Source: Mesopusillimonas faecipullorum (GTDB taxonomy: Bacteria > Pseudomonadota > Gammaproteobacteria > Burkholderiales > Burkholderiaceae_B). From it: 64,000 bases of DNA. Positions 57,115-64,000 of this stretch are shown here, piece after piece (the first letter of the stretch is position 1; the number at the start of each line of letters is the position of its first letter). The stretch lies in assembly GCF_020539505.1 (NCBI RefSeq), contig NZ_JACDXW010000002.1:596670-660669 (forward strand). Reading direction: 5' to 3'. The position numbers and the translations under genes are program-made. The notes beneath the pieces are model-generated. The model worked only from the letters and a program-made list of their open reading frames with translations, was not told where the DNA came from and did not search any database.

Positions 57115-59094
57115 CGATTGATCCCGAAGGGGGGAAGTGGGGCTGCCATCGCCTCCCTTTTTCGCAAGGTGATGGGCTTGAGCCTGGACTCGTTCGTATA
57201 AACGCAGACGGACGTGGTTTTCTTTATTCAGGGTGGTAAGCAAGCGGGATTCGGGCGTGTCTGCGCTAAGCACCGCATCGGGCAGAGCAGGTAGATCATT
57301 GAGTTCTGCTAGGGCTTTTGGCATCTTTTGTAGGCAGGCCCACTCTTGCGGGGACGGCTGCGTACTAGCAGTGGCAGAGTACACCGTAATCGCATCGCAC
57401 AGGCGGGCCGCGCACGCCACCAAGGGAAACCAGGCTGCCGCTTCATAGCCTGCCGGCGGTGGCTCAGCCATAGATTTTTGCAGGGCCGAACGCATGTCTA
57501 CCAGCTTTCCATAAGCGTCCCGGCGGGCATCACTCAAGGGAACCGCCTCGGGTTGCTGACGATTGTCCAACACCAGTTGAAGATAGTTCGCAATCGCCAG
57601 GCGTGCAGTGCTCATGGCCTGATTGAGCTCGCTTGCGTGTCTGCGGGGCCATAGCATATAGCCGAAGATCAGCACGATGGCGCAACCTGTCAGGGTGTCT
57701 AGCAGGCGCAAGTCTGCGTACATCAAACCATGATGAGTGGGCGACAGAAAATCGATCAACACCAGCACAAGAGGCGTGACGGCCAGTGTAGTCAAGGCAT
57801 AGTTGCGTTGTGATAGCCAGGGCAGGAAAAAAGAGATAGTGGCGATGATCAAAATAAACAGTAGACCGACGGGTACGAAGGCGAGCAGAAACCCGCCTAG
57901 CAGAACACCCATTGCCGTCCCCACCGTACGCTGGACGGCCCGCACGAAAATAGAACCTAATTCGGGTTTCATCACGATCGCAACCGTCATGGGAACCCAA
58001 TACCAATGGGAGACATCGTCTACCCAACGCAAGGCATAGCCGATAGCGGTACACAAGGCGAGTGCCGTGGCAGAACGCAGGGTTGTCTTACCAGGGCTGA
58101 GCTTTTGTAGCATCAGGCTGATGCTCAACCTCGGTTTTGGCGCTTGTTTCAATTGGGCGTGTAAGGCTGCGCTGCCCCACAGCGCAAAGGTCAGGTCATT
58201 GACTGCATCCCACAGTGCCACACCGTGACTATCGAGGTTTTGAAACTCTTGATCGTGTTCGAAAGCATCGGTGAGCTTGCGCAAGTGCGTTTGCAGAATC
58301 TGCACTTGGTCGAGCTTGTCTTCGGCCAATAGCGCTGCGAAAAGATTATCCAGGTTTTGAACAACATCAGCGGTTTGGTCCAGAAGCTTGTTATGGCCTA
58401 GCGCCCGATATCTGGTCTGGAGCATGAAGTTGTACAGGGCCTCGTACTTGATGTTGAATTGCAGGCGCGCTGCTTCGAGGTCTTGTCCATCCAGCTTGTT
58501 TTGGCATATGTCGATCAGGGCTTGCAGTACTTGAACAATGGCGTCTTTGCGAAGGTGATGGGGTTTTAGCCATTTTTCCATCAAGAGCAACAGCAGATAA
58601 AGCGTAGCCCCAACCAGCATCAGCACGGAAGACATCCAGAATTGCCCGATCTCGGGATTGCCCAGCGAGACGGCAGCCATCACCATGAATTGCAGGCAGG
58701 CAATAGAGAGCGTGGCGCTGTAACTGCTGGCGATGGCTAAACAAAAAGCCAGCACACTCATCAGCAGAACAATCCACCCCCAATCCAGCCCCCATAGTCC
58801 GGCATAGCCCACCAAGAAACCACATGCCCCGATAGGTGCCGAGATCAATACTTTGCGGATCGTAAAAGAGTAAGGCGCATCACGTTCACCCATCGAGGGG
58901 AACATGGTGCCCATGGCTATCCACATGGTGTGGGGCAGAGTGCCGGTCAGATAGCCAATGAGCATGGGCAGCGCGATTGCCAATGCGGCACGGGAAGAGC
59001 GACTGATGTCCCATTTCGCGGGGCTGAGGCGAGACATCTCTCTGAGCCAGGCGTTAGGGTTTAACTGGACATCAACGGCGTTATTCTGGTGCAT
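57109..59094 (-). CDS. FUSC-family inner-membrane transporter
   Basis: The product has 661 residues in two membrane blocks (about 30-180 and 345-490) with soluble helical domains after each. [21 protein letters not shown] and the [21 protein letters not shown] motif are typical of the FUSC/YccS family, which exports aromatic acids or fusaric acid-like compounds. It is convergent with mscS and overlaps its end by six bases. Confidence 0.87.
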   Translation of the reverse strand: MHQNNAVDVQLNPNAWLREMSRLSPAKWDISRSSRAALAIALPMLIGYLTGTLPHTMWIAMGTMFPSMGERDAPYSFTIRKVLISAPIGACGFLVGYAGLWGLDWGWIVLLMSVLAFCLAIASSYSATLSIACLQFMVMAAVSLGNPEIGQFWMSSVLMLVGATLYLLLLLMEKWLKPHHLRKDAIVQVLQALIDICQNKLDGQDLEAARLQFNIKYEALYNFMLQTRYRALGHNKLLDQTADVVQNLDNLFAALLAEDKLDQVQILQTHLRKLTDAFEHDQEFQNLDSHGVALWDAVNDLTFALWGSAALHAQLKQAPKPRLSISLMLQKLSPGKTTLRSATALALCTAIGYALRWVDDVSHWYWVPMTVAIVMKPELGSIFVRAVQRTVGTAMGVLLGGFLLAFVPVGLLFILIIATISFFLPWLSQRNYALTTLAVTPLVLVLIDFLSPTHHGLMYADLRLLDTLTGCAIVLIFGYMLWPRRHASELNQAMSTARLAIANYLQLVLDNRQQPEAVPLSDARRDAYGKLVDMRSALQKSMAEPPPAGYEAAAWFPLVACAARLCDAITVYSATASTQPSPQEWACLQKMPKALAELNDLPALPDAVLSADTPESRLLTTLNKENHVRLRLYERVQAQAHHLAKKGGDGSPTSPLRDQSL

Positions 59095-59214
59095 GTCAAG
59101 GCATCCAAATGATTCGCGATGCCAGCGAATCCTTTATGTGTTTCAGGAGTCCCCGAGTAGGGGCGGGTCTATAGTACCGTACACAACAGGGTAACCATCG
59201 CAAAGGAGGTGTCA

Positions 59215-59814
59215 TTGAACGACGCGCACAAGGCCACCGCGCAGCAAAGAAGCAACGTCACTCTCCATACCCCCGCGTCTATCCAAGCACACTCGGCGCA
59301 CGACTGGCTTTTCCACTGTGCCGACAGCCTGCTGCGCTACCCGGTCGACCAAGCTATCTCACAGATCTTGGCTGTCATGGGTGAAACAGTCGATGTTGAT
59401 CGAGCCTGGATGATTGAGTATCAGCCCGATCTATTGCGATTTCGCAATACGCATGAATGGTGTCGGGGCAAGACGACGCCCTATGTCAAAGAGCTGCAGG
59501 AAGTGCCCACGACCTTAATTGCCTGGCTGCATAGGTATATGGTCAAAGGTAAGGCCGTTGCGATTCATAACATTCACGAGTTACCGCGCGCGGCGCGTGT
59601 GATTCAGGTGGAGTTCATTCGACAAGAGGACAAGAGTGTCTTGAGCGTGCCGGTTTTCTGCGAAGGCCAGCTTTGCGGCATTATCGGGTTTGACACCACT
59701 GAGAACTATCGTGAGTGGCCACAAGAGGAAATCGATGCCTTACTTCAATGCGCCAGGCTGATTGGGCATGCCAAGTATGGCAATCGCCCAGGAACCCATC
59801 GGCAAATCTCGTAA
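59215..59814 (+). CDS. GAF-domain protein (probable N-terminal part of a GAF-LytTR regulator)
   Basis: I choose the TTG at 59215, because AAAGGAGGT sits five bases upstream and includes the earlier GTG. The product has 199 residues with a GAF domain at about 28-185 (ILAVMGETVDVDRAWMIEYQ, SVLSVPVFCEGQLCGIIGFDTTE). The stop comes just before a LytTR domain that is open in another frame. One original gene is likely. Confidence 0.75.
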   Translation: MNDAHKATAQQRSNVTLHTPASIQAHSAHDWLFHCADSLLRYPVDQAISQILAVMGETVDVDRAWMIEYQPDLLRFRNTHEWCRGKTTPYVKELQEVPTTLIAWLHRYMVKGKAVAIHNIHELPRAARVIQVEFIRQEDKSVLSVPVFCEGQLCGIIGFDTTENYREWPQEEIDALLQCARLIGHAKYGNRPGTHRQIS

Positions 59815-59843
59815 ACAGTCATTCACCCACCTTGTATCTGAGC

Positions 59844-60113
59844 ATGAGAGGGGTGGTGCAGGGGGTACAACCCGACGTTATCTTGGGTGTGCGCTCGGCA
59901 GGAAATTACAGTGAGGTCTGGCTGGCGAACGGTTCCATGGTGCTGGACTCTCGATCTCTGGGGGTGTGGTCAACGCTCTTGCCCCAGAGAACTTTCTTTC
60001 GTATTCATCGCACATTGGTCATTAACGCCTTGCATGTCGTAGAGGTTGACCGGCGTGTCGATTCATCCTGTCAAGCTAGTTGTTGCTCTGGTTTTAGGTA
60101 TGGTTTTGAGTGA
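59844..60113 (+). pseudogene. LytTR DNA-binding domain, out of frame with the GAF part and C-terminally cut
   Basis: The frame has 89 codons from the ATG at 59844. VILGVRSAGNYSEVWLANGS, LGVWSTLLPQRTFFRIHRTL and VINALHVVEV match LytTR domains. The same frame is open upstream over the GAF stop. The usual last 30 or so residues of the domain are missing, replaced by a Cys/Ser-rich unrelated tail. Both features suggest indels. Confidence 0.65.
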
Positions 60114-60146
60114 ACCCTATCGTTGAACTAAGCAGAGAGACTCCGT

Positions 60147-61292
60147 ATGTTGGCTTCCCGCATTTCTTCATTATTGTCGACCGCCACCTTGGTGCTGGCC
60201 TGCGTCATCAGCTTCAACCCGGCTCGAGCGGCTGATCTAGCTCTCACTGAAGCGGTGTCTATGGCTGGGATGCAGATCTTCCTTGATTCGGGCGCACCCG
60301 GCATGGTGATAGGTGTCGTGCGTGGCGATGACTTCGTCATTCAAGGCTATGGCGAGACCGCGCCCGGCAGTGGTATCGAGCCCGATGAGCAATCTATTTT
60401 TCGCTTGGCTTCGGTCTCTAAAGTCTTTGCAGGAGACGTGCTTGCCTCGCTCGCAGCTAAGGGCAAGTTGAGTCTGAGCGATCCCTTGTCCAAGTGTGCA
60501 CCTGAGAGCGTCAGTCTGCAGAGCAATGGCCGGCCCATCACTTTGCTGGATCTGGCTACGCACTCGGCCGCGCTCCCGCGCGAACTGCCAAACCCGGACG
60601 CTAGTCCTTCCGATAACCCCTTTGCCGTTTTTGACCGGGCCTATTATTGGAAATGGATGAATAGCAATAAGCCTCCTTATGTTCCTGGTACGAGCATGCT
60701 GTATTCCAACCTGGGCTATGGCCTTTTAGGGGATGCATTAGCCAAGGCCGGTGGGGCTGACTACAACACCCTTTTCATCAGTGAGGTAGCTGCCCCCGCA
60801 GGCCTGAAGGACACTAGTAATGTGTTGAGTGACGAGCAAAAGAAGCGCTTGATGACGGGTCTAAACCCTTTTGATCATCCCGATCCGAACGCCACGGTAC
60901 CCGATGTGATGTACGCCAGTGCGGGGCTGTATTCAACGGCTGCTGATATGGTGCGCTGGCTGCAGTGGCATCTTGAAGGCGCACGTCAGCAACGTGCGGA
61001 TGCGCTGCTCGCTCATCAGATGTGGCTGCCTTACGATGGGTTGGCATCCGTCGTCGGCACAGAGGTTTCCGACGCAGATGGTATGGGCCTAGGATGGGTG
61101 GTGAGTTTGCCGCGCAGCGGAACGCCCTTGCTTTTGGGCAAGAGCGGGGGCGTGGGCGGTTTCATGACCTACGTGGTGCTGTCACCCAACCGTGACCTAG
61201 GCATCTTCGTGGTCGCTAACCGAGTTAACTTTGCTATGTTCACCGGCATCCACAGCCGAGTGCGTGAACTGGCGGCAGAGCTGGCACGGTGA
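60147..61292 (+). CDS. Class C beta-lactamase-like serine hydrolase (AmpH/penicillin-binding type)
   Basis: The product has 381 residues with a signal peptide (cleaved near ARA-AD at 28-29). Active-site motifs: S89-V-S-K92 (FRLASVSKVFAG), YSN in MLYSNLGYG, and KSG in LLGKSGGVGGF. It resembles AmpH-type DD-peptidases and class C enzymes. Sequence alone does not show drug resistance. Confidence 0.88.
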   Translation: MLASRISSLLSTATLVLACVISFNPARAADLALTEAVSMAGMQIFLDSGAPGMVIGVVRGDDFVIQGYGETAPGSGIEPDEQSIFRLASVSKVFAGDVLASLAAKGKLSLSDPLSKCAPESVSLQSNGRPITLLDLATHSAALPRELPNPDASPSDNPFAVFDRAYYWKWMNSNKPPYVPGTSMLYSNLGYGLLGDALAKAGGADYNTLFISEVAAPAGLKDTSNVLSDEQKKRLMTGLNPFDHPDPNATVPDVMYASAGLYSTAADMVRWLQWHLEGARQQRADALLAHQMWLPYDGLASVVGTEVSDADGMGLGWVVSLPRSGTPLLLGKSGGVGGFMTYVVLSPNRDLGIFVVANRVNFAMFTGIHSRVRELAAELAR

Positions 61293-61376
61293 GCCCCGAT
61301 AATGGTCAAACTCAGCCAGTTCGTGCTCGATTGTGATAGCGTTCAAGCATGACCACAACATGACTTGATGCTCCCC

Positions 61377-61853
61377 ATGTCAAATCCCACCTTTGAGTTG
61401 TTCTTGAATACAGGGACGATGCTGGACGCAGAGCTACAGCTTCTTGAGGAAGGTGCTGATGCAGTTCCGGAATTGGCGTCGTTATTTTCAGGCGAGAGTA
61501 AGAATCAGTTTGGTATCCCCTATCGTGATCTCGGGCTGCCTCTGCGTTGTGCGCTTGAAGTGGTTATTCGGCTTGGGCCGAAAGCGCGGCCACTTGAGCC
61601 GTTTCTTCGCGAACAATTAGAGAAGGGCGATGAAACTGCCGCTCGGGCGCTTGCTGCTCTGGGTGTACTTGAGCCGGCCTCGGTGCGTTTACTCGTAAAG
61701 CAGCTTGATTGCTACCCAGAGAGTATTGCCATTGAGTCTGCTCTTACGCTGATTAAATGTGGCTACGCCGAGTCTCCTGATGTAATCCGGGCGTTAAACC
61801 AATCAGAGACAGCAATGGTTGCCTGGGTGCAGGTAGCTCATAAGAAAAGGTGA
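61377..61853 (+). CDS. Hypothetical helical (HEAT-like) protein
   Basis: The ATG at 61377 gives 158 residues; ATG at 61368 and TTG at 61365 are also in frame. The protein is a chain of amphipathic helices (RCALEVVIRLGPKARPLEPF, ETAARALAALGVLEPASVR, IESALTLIKCGYAESPDVIR) like short HEAT repeats. Such small solo proteins are sometimes immunity proteins, but no toxin is adjacent. Confidence 0.6.
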   Translation: MSNPTFELFLNTGTMLDAELQLLEEGADAVPELASLFSGESKNQFGIPYRDLGLPLRCALEVVIRLGPKARPLEPFLREQLEKGDETAARALAALGVLEPASVRLLVKQLDCYPESIAIESALTLIKCGYAESPDVIRALNQSETAMVAWVQVAHKKR

Positions 61854-62036
61854 TGAGTGTTACTGATTGTCGGAAGAGCTAGATGTCCTGTTCCATCTGT
61901 GTGCTTGATGCGTATGGCTTCGAAGTTAAGTCCGTTAATTTCTGTTATCTGTTAGGTATATATTTGTTACCTTGTGCCAAGATCACGCTAAAGAGGCTGC
62001 TGTAATCTTCGGTTTTTTTACTTTAGTTGAAGCCTA

Positions 62037-62441
62037 ATGAAATCGTTAAGAAAAATAGCCTCTGTAAGCCTTTTGTTGGTGATGGTCGGTTGTGCAAATG
62101 TAGCAGGGGGCAGTGGTGAGGATAGAATGAGCCGCAGTTACGTTCAGCAGCATTTGACGGTCGGGAAGTCCTCGCAGGCGGACGTGCGAGCACTGTATGG
62201 TGAGCCCGAGTACAAAAGTGAATCATCGCGTGGCGAAGACTTCTGGTCCTATCATGAAGACCAGATCAATCCTGACTACGTTTCCAAAGCCATGAGCTTC
62301 TTGCCTAGCATGGGTACGGCAGGTGATGCGGTAGCGAGCACACAAGAGCGCAAAACTCGACGCTCACTTGATTTCCATTTTGACCGCGCTGGCATCTTAG
62401 AGAGCTTCAACGTGTCTGGCACTACTGGGGCTGGAAAGTAA
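62037..62441 (+). CDS. Small lipoprotein of the SmpA/BamE-like fold
   Basis: The product has 134 residues. A signal with lipobox VMVGC sets Cys19 as lipid site. HLTVGKSSQADVRALYGEPEYKSE with a later WSYHED matches the BamE-like motif of SmpA/OmlA proteins. It is probably a paralogue and not the main BamE. Confidence 0.75.
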   Translation: MKSLRKIASVSLLLVMVGCANVAGGSGEDRMSRSYVQQHLTVGKSSQADVRALYGEPEYKSESSRGEDFWSYHEDQINPDYVSKAMSFLPSMGTAGDAVASTQERKTRRSLDFHFDRAGILESFNVSGTTGAGK

Positions 62442-62595
62442 TCCGTATGGCATTTGCGGGGCAGGATATGTCAGCGACGCCCTTGGCTACTGATGCATCG
62501 TGCTCCGTTTGCTTTATAGCGGGTTGGGCGAAACATACTTTCTCAGATTTTTTCGCCGCTCAATCTCTTCACATTGCTCCTGCCTGATTAATAGA

Positions 62596-62622
62596 CCGCT
62601 ATTATGCAGACCATAATGTCGG
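62596..62622. repeat. Palindromic site next to the truncated IS
   Basis: CCG-CT-ATTATG-CAGAC-CATAAT-GT-CGG: arms ATTATG and CATAAT are perfect with a 5-base centre, and CCG/CGG pair further out. TACCGC and GCGGTA flank the next bases. It looks like a recombinase core site, but nothing nearby proves it. Confidence 0.4.
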
Positions 62623-62640
62623 CGTACCGCTAAATAGGGC

Positions 62641-62808
62641 GGTAATCCCCCCAGAAAAGGAACGGTCTTAAAGGTAGAATTTTCTAACAGCAGTATTCAG
62701 GAAATTTTGCATGAAGACCTCACGCTTTACCGACAGTCAGATAATTGCCATCCTCAAGCAGTCCGAAGCGGGTACACCGGTACCGGAGCTTTGCCGAGAG
62801 CACGGCAT
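62641..62808 (+). mobile_element. Truncated second copy of the 54-55 kb IS
   Basis: These 168 bases match 55107-55274 in reverse orientation, including the terminal repeat and the first 32 or so codons of orfA (from the ATG at 62711). The match stops at CACGGCAT, where the next element starts. Confidence 0.92.
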
Positions 62809-62839
62809 CGGTGTTTGTCAACAATGATGTCCGTTTTCT

Positions 62840-63892
62840 TCACGCCGCGTGCTCTAAATTCTGGATCTCACCGAGCGACGATTTCTCCGGGTTGAGCCAG
62901 ACTTCCGCGACAGGCTGCCAGTCTCGCGTGGCACGCCCTTTCCACCGCTGAGGCTTGGCCTGTTTAGCTGCTTCATAGACCATGCGACGGCGAGCCATCA
63001 GCGCGGCTTCATGTCCATAATGACGCTGCGCCGGAGTAACGAACTTGATGGCGCTGTGTCGGTGCTCAGTGTTGTACCAAGTCACGAAGCGCTGCACCCA
63101 TTGCCGAGCTTGCTCGATACTTGCAAAGGGCTTCTTCGGATACGCTGGCGTGTACTTCAGGGTTCGGAACAAGGCCTCGGAGTACGGGTTGTCGTCGCTG
63201 ACGGTTGGGCGGCTGAACGAAGGCATAATGCCTAGCCGCTGTAAGGTGGCCAGCATCGTGGCACCTTTCATCGGCGAACCATTATCCGCATGCAGCACCA
63301 ATTTATTGCGTTGCACACCGTGGCGCAGACACGCCTTGCTGATGAGCGCTGCCGCATGCTCAGCCCGTTCATCAAGGTGGATTTCCCAGCCCACAATCAT
63401 CCGGCTGTAGATATCCATCACTATATAAAGTCGATAAAACTGTCCGCGAACCGCTGTCGGCAAGAATGTGATGTCCCAGCTCCAGGTCTGCAGTGGCGCG
63501 TAGGCCACCCATGCTCTGGGTCGGGGTACGGCACGGGGTGGCTGAGCCCGGCCCCGGCGGTGCGCTTGACCATGTTCACGTAGCACACGGTAAAAGGTCG
63601 ATTCGCTGGCCAGATATACGCCTTGATCCGCCAGGCACGGCACAATCTGTGACGGCGGCAGGCTTTGGTACTCGGCGCTGTTGCACACAGCCAGAATCGC
63701 ATCCTTTTCCTCTGTGTTCAAGGCGTTCGCACTGGGTTTACGGGCCGCACCCTTGCGCTGGTCTACCAGCGTCTGGGCGCTGCGCCAACGGCGCAGGGTG
63801 CGGCAGCTTAACCCCAACATGGCACAGGCCCGCGACTGGCGTGCACCGGCCCTGATGGCTTCGTCGATCAAGCTCATGGCCATCTGTTTCAT
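62840..63892 (-). CDS. IS3-type transposase orfB
   Basis: The product has 350 residues. GGAG lies directly before the ATG. An N-terminal helix-turn-helix (ACAMLGLSCRTLRRWRSAQT) is followed by a DDE core: Asp in TWSWDITFLPT, Asp in LVLHADNGSPMKG and Glu in NPYSEALFRTLKY. All three are intact, so the enzyme may be active. It starts 11 bases after orfA. Confidence 0.93.
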   Translation of the reverse strand: MKQMAMSLIDEAIRAGARQSRACAMLGLSCRTLRRWRSAQTLVDQRKGAARKPSANALNTEEKDAILAVCNSAEYQSLPPSQIVPCLADQGVYLASESTFYRVLREHGQAHRRGRAQPPRAVPRPRAWVAYAPLQTWSWDITFLPTAVRGQFYRLYIVMDIYSRMIVGWEIHLDERAEHAAALISKACLRHGVQRNKLVLHADNGSPMKGATMLATLQRLGIMPSFSRPTVSDDNPYSEALFRTLKYTPAYPKKPFASIEQARQWVQRFVTWYNTEHRHSAIKFVTPAQRHYGHEAALMARRRMVYEAAKQAKPQRWKGRATRDWQPVAEVWLNPEKSSLGEIQNLEHAA

Positions 63893-63903
63893 CTCCAGAG
63901 GAA

Positions 63904-64000
63904 TCAGTCGTCCTCGTTCGTGCCCCAGATGGCCTGAGCTTTTTTTGACAGCGTCAGCAGCGCAGCGGCTTCAGCCAGCGCCTTCTCCTTTCTGTGCAGT
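63904..64000 (-). CDS. IS3-type transposase orfA (C-terminal part only)
   Basis: The last 31 codons are seen: LHRKEKALAEAAALLTLSKK, then AQAIWGTNEDD and a TGA at 63904. This is the usual helix-rich end of OrfA in this IS group. The start is beyond the window. Confidence 0.85.
   Translation of the reverse strand, partial: LHRKEKALAEAAALLTLSKKAQAIWGTNEDD

Larger units (their letters stand above)
62809..64000 (-). mobile_element. Second IS3-type element, running off the window
   Basis: It begins where the first IS copy is cut and includes an intact orfB and the end of orfA. Its left end lies within 62809-62839 (a TGTTTGTCAACAATGATGTC stretch); the right end is not in the window, so repeats cannot be compared. 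Confidence 0.85.

Noticed and set aside
1..64000. CRISPR arrays, prophage or defence islands
   Set aside because: No regularly spaced repeats, no cas, phage structural or known defence genes were seen.

Overview
The window reads as chromosomal DNA of a betaproteobacterium, most likely Burkholderiales near the Alcaligenaceae. This rests on gene content and order (hemC-hemD-hemX-hemY; recA-recX close to sucCD and a terC-family gene; gshB-EIIA-ptsH-ptsI; thrS-infC) and on moderate GC. No sequence search was run, so the genus is not asserted.

Region 1 (1-9.2 kb, minus strand) is a heme acquisition locus. In transcription order it holds hmuS (heme handling), hmuT-hmuU-hmuV (heme ABC importer), an OmpR-type response regulator with its membrane histidine kinase, a TonB-dependent outer-membrane receptor and a HmuY-like lipoprotein cut by the window edge. 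A Fur-like perfect palindrome lies before the regulator pair. The kinase's predicted periplasmic domain carries a CX4CH motif, a variant known as a covalent heme attachment motif in some c-type cytochromes. A heme-sensing role is therefore a testable idea.

Region 2 (9.2-34.8 kb, nearly all minus strand) is core housekeeping: comM, a NADAR-like gene, ppa, the hemCDXY tetrapyrrole operon, a 43-residue membrane peptide gene, terC family, sucCD, a DUF2889 gene, metE with divergent metR, recA-recX with an SOS box, rdgC, ubiK, a regulatory-type PTS (EIIA, HPr, EI) behind gshB, infC with a rare ATC start, thrS, and a guanidinium exporter (sugE/gdx) preceded by a clear guanidine-II (mini-ykkC) riboswitch. 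A terminator-ended structured RNA candidate lies between recA and rdgC.

Region 3 (34.8-45.9 kb, mixed strands) holds a glutamate synthase-like FMN protein, a tautomerase, a SCO copper chaperone, tRNA-Asn and tRNA-Thr, two small proteins, panE, a DTW-domain tRNA modification enzyme, a LysR/azoR divergent pair, an alpha/beta hydrolase and a chemoreceptor.

Region 4 (45.9-64 kb) is more accessory. It has a stress/iron group (fasciclin protein, MerR-type regulator, low-affinity iron permease, large catalase, lipoprotein, ferritin-like protein), a DMT transporter, a complete but frameshifted IS3-type element, a desaturase remnant joined in frame to phnA, an MscS channel, an FUSC transporter, split GAF and LytTR reading frames, an AmpH/class C-like serine hydrolase, two small genes, and a second truncated copy of the same IS next to another IS3-type element that runs off the end. 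Several reading-frame breaks (diguanylate cyclase, katE, IS orfB, GAF/LytTR) fall in this last part and none was seen in the first 39 kb. They may be real decay or base-level errors.
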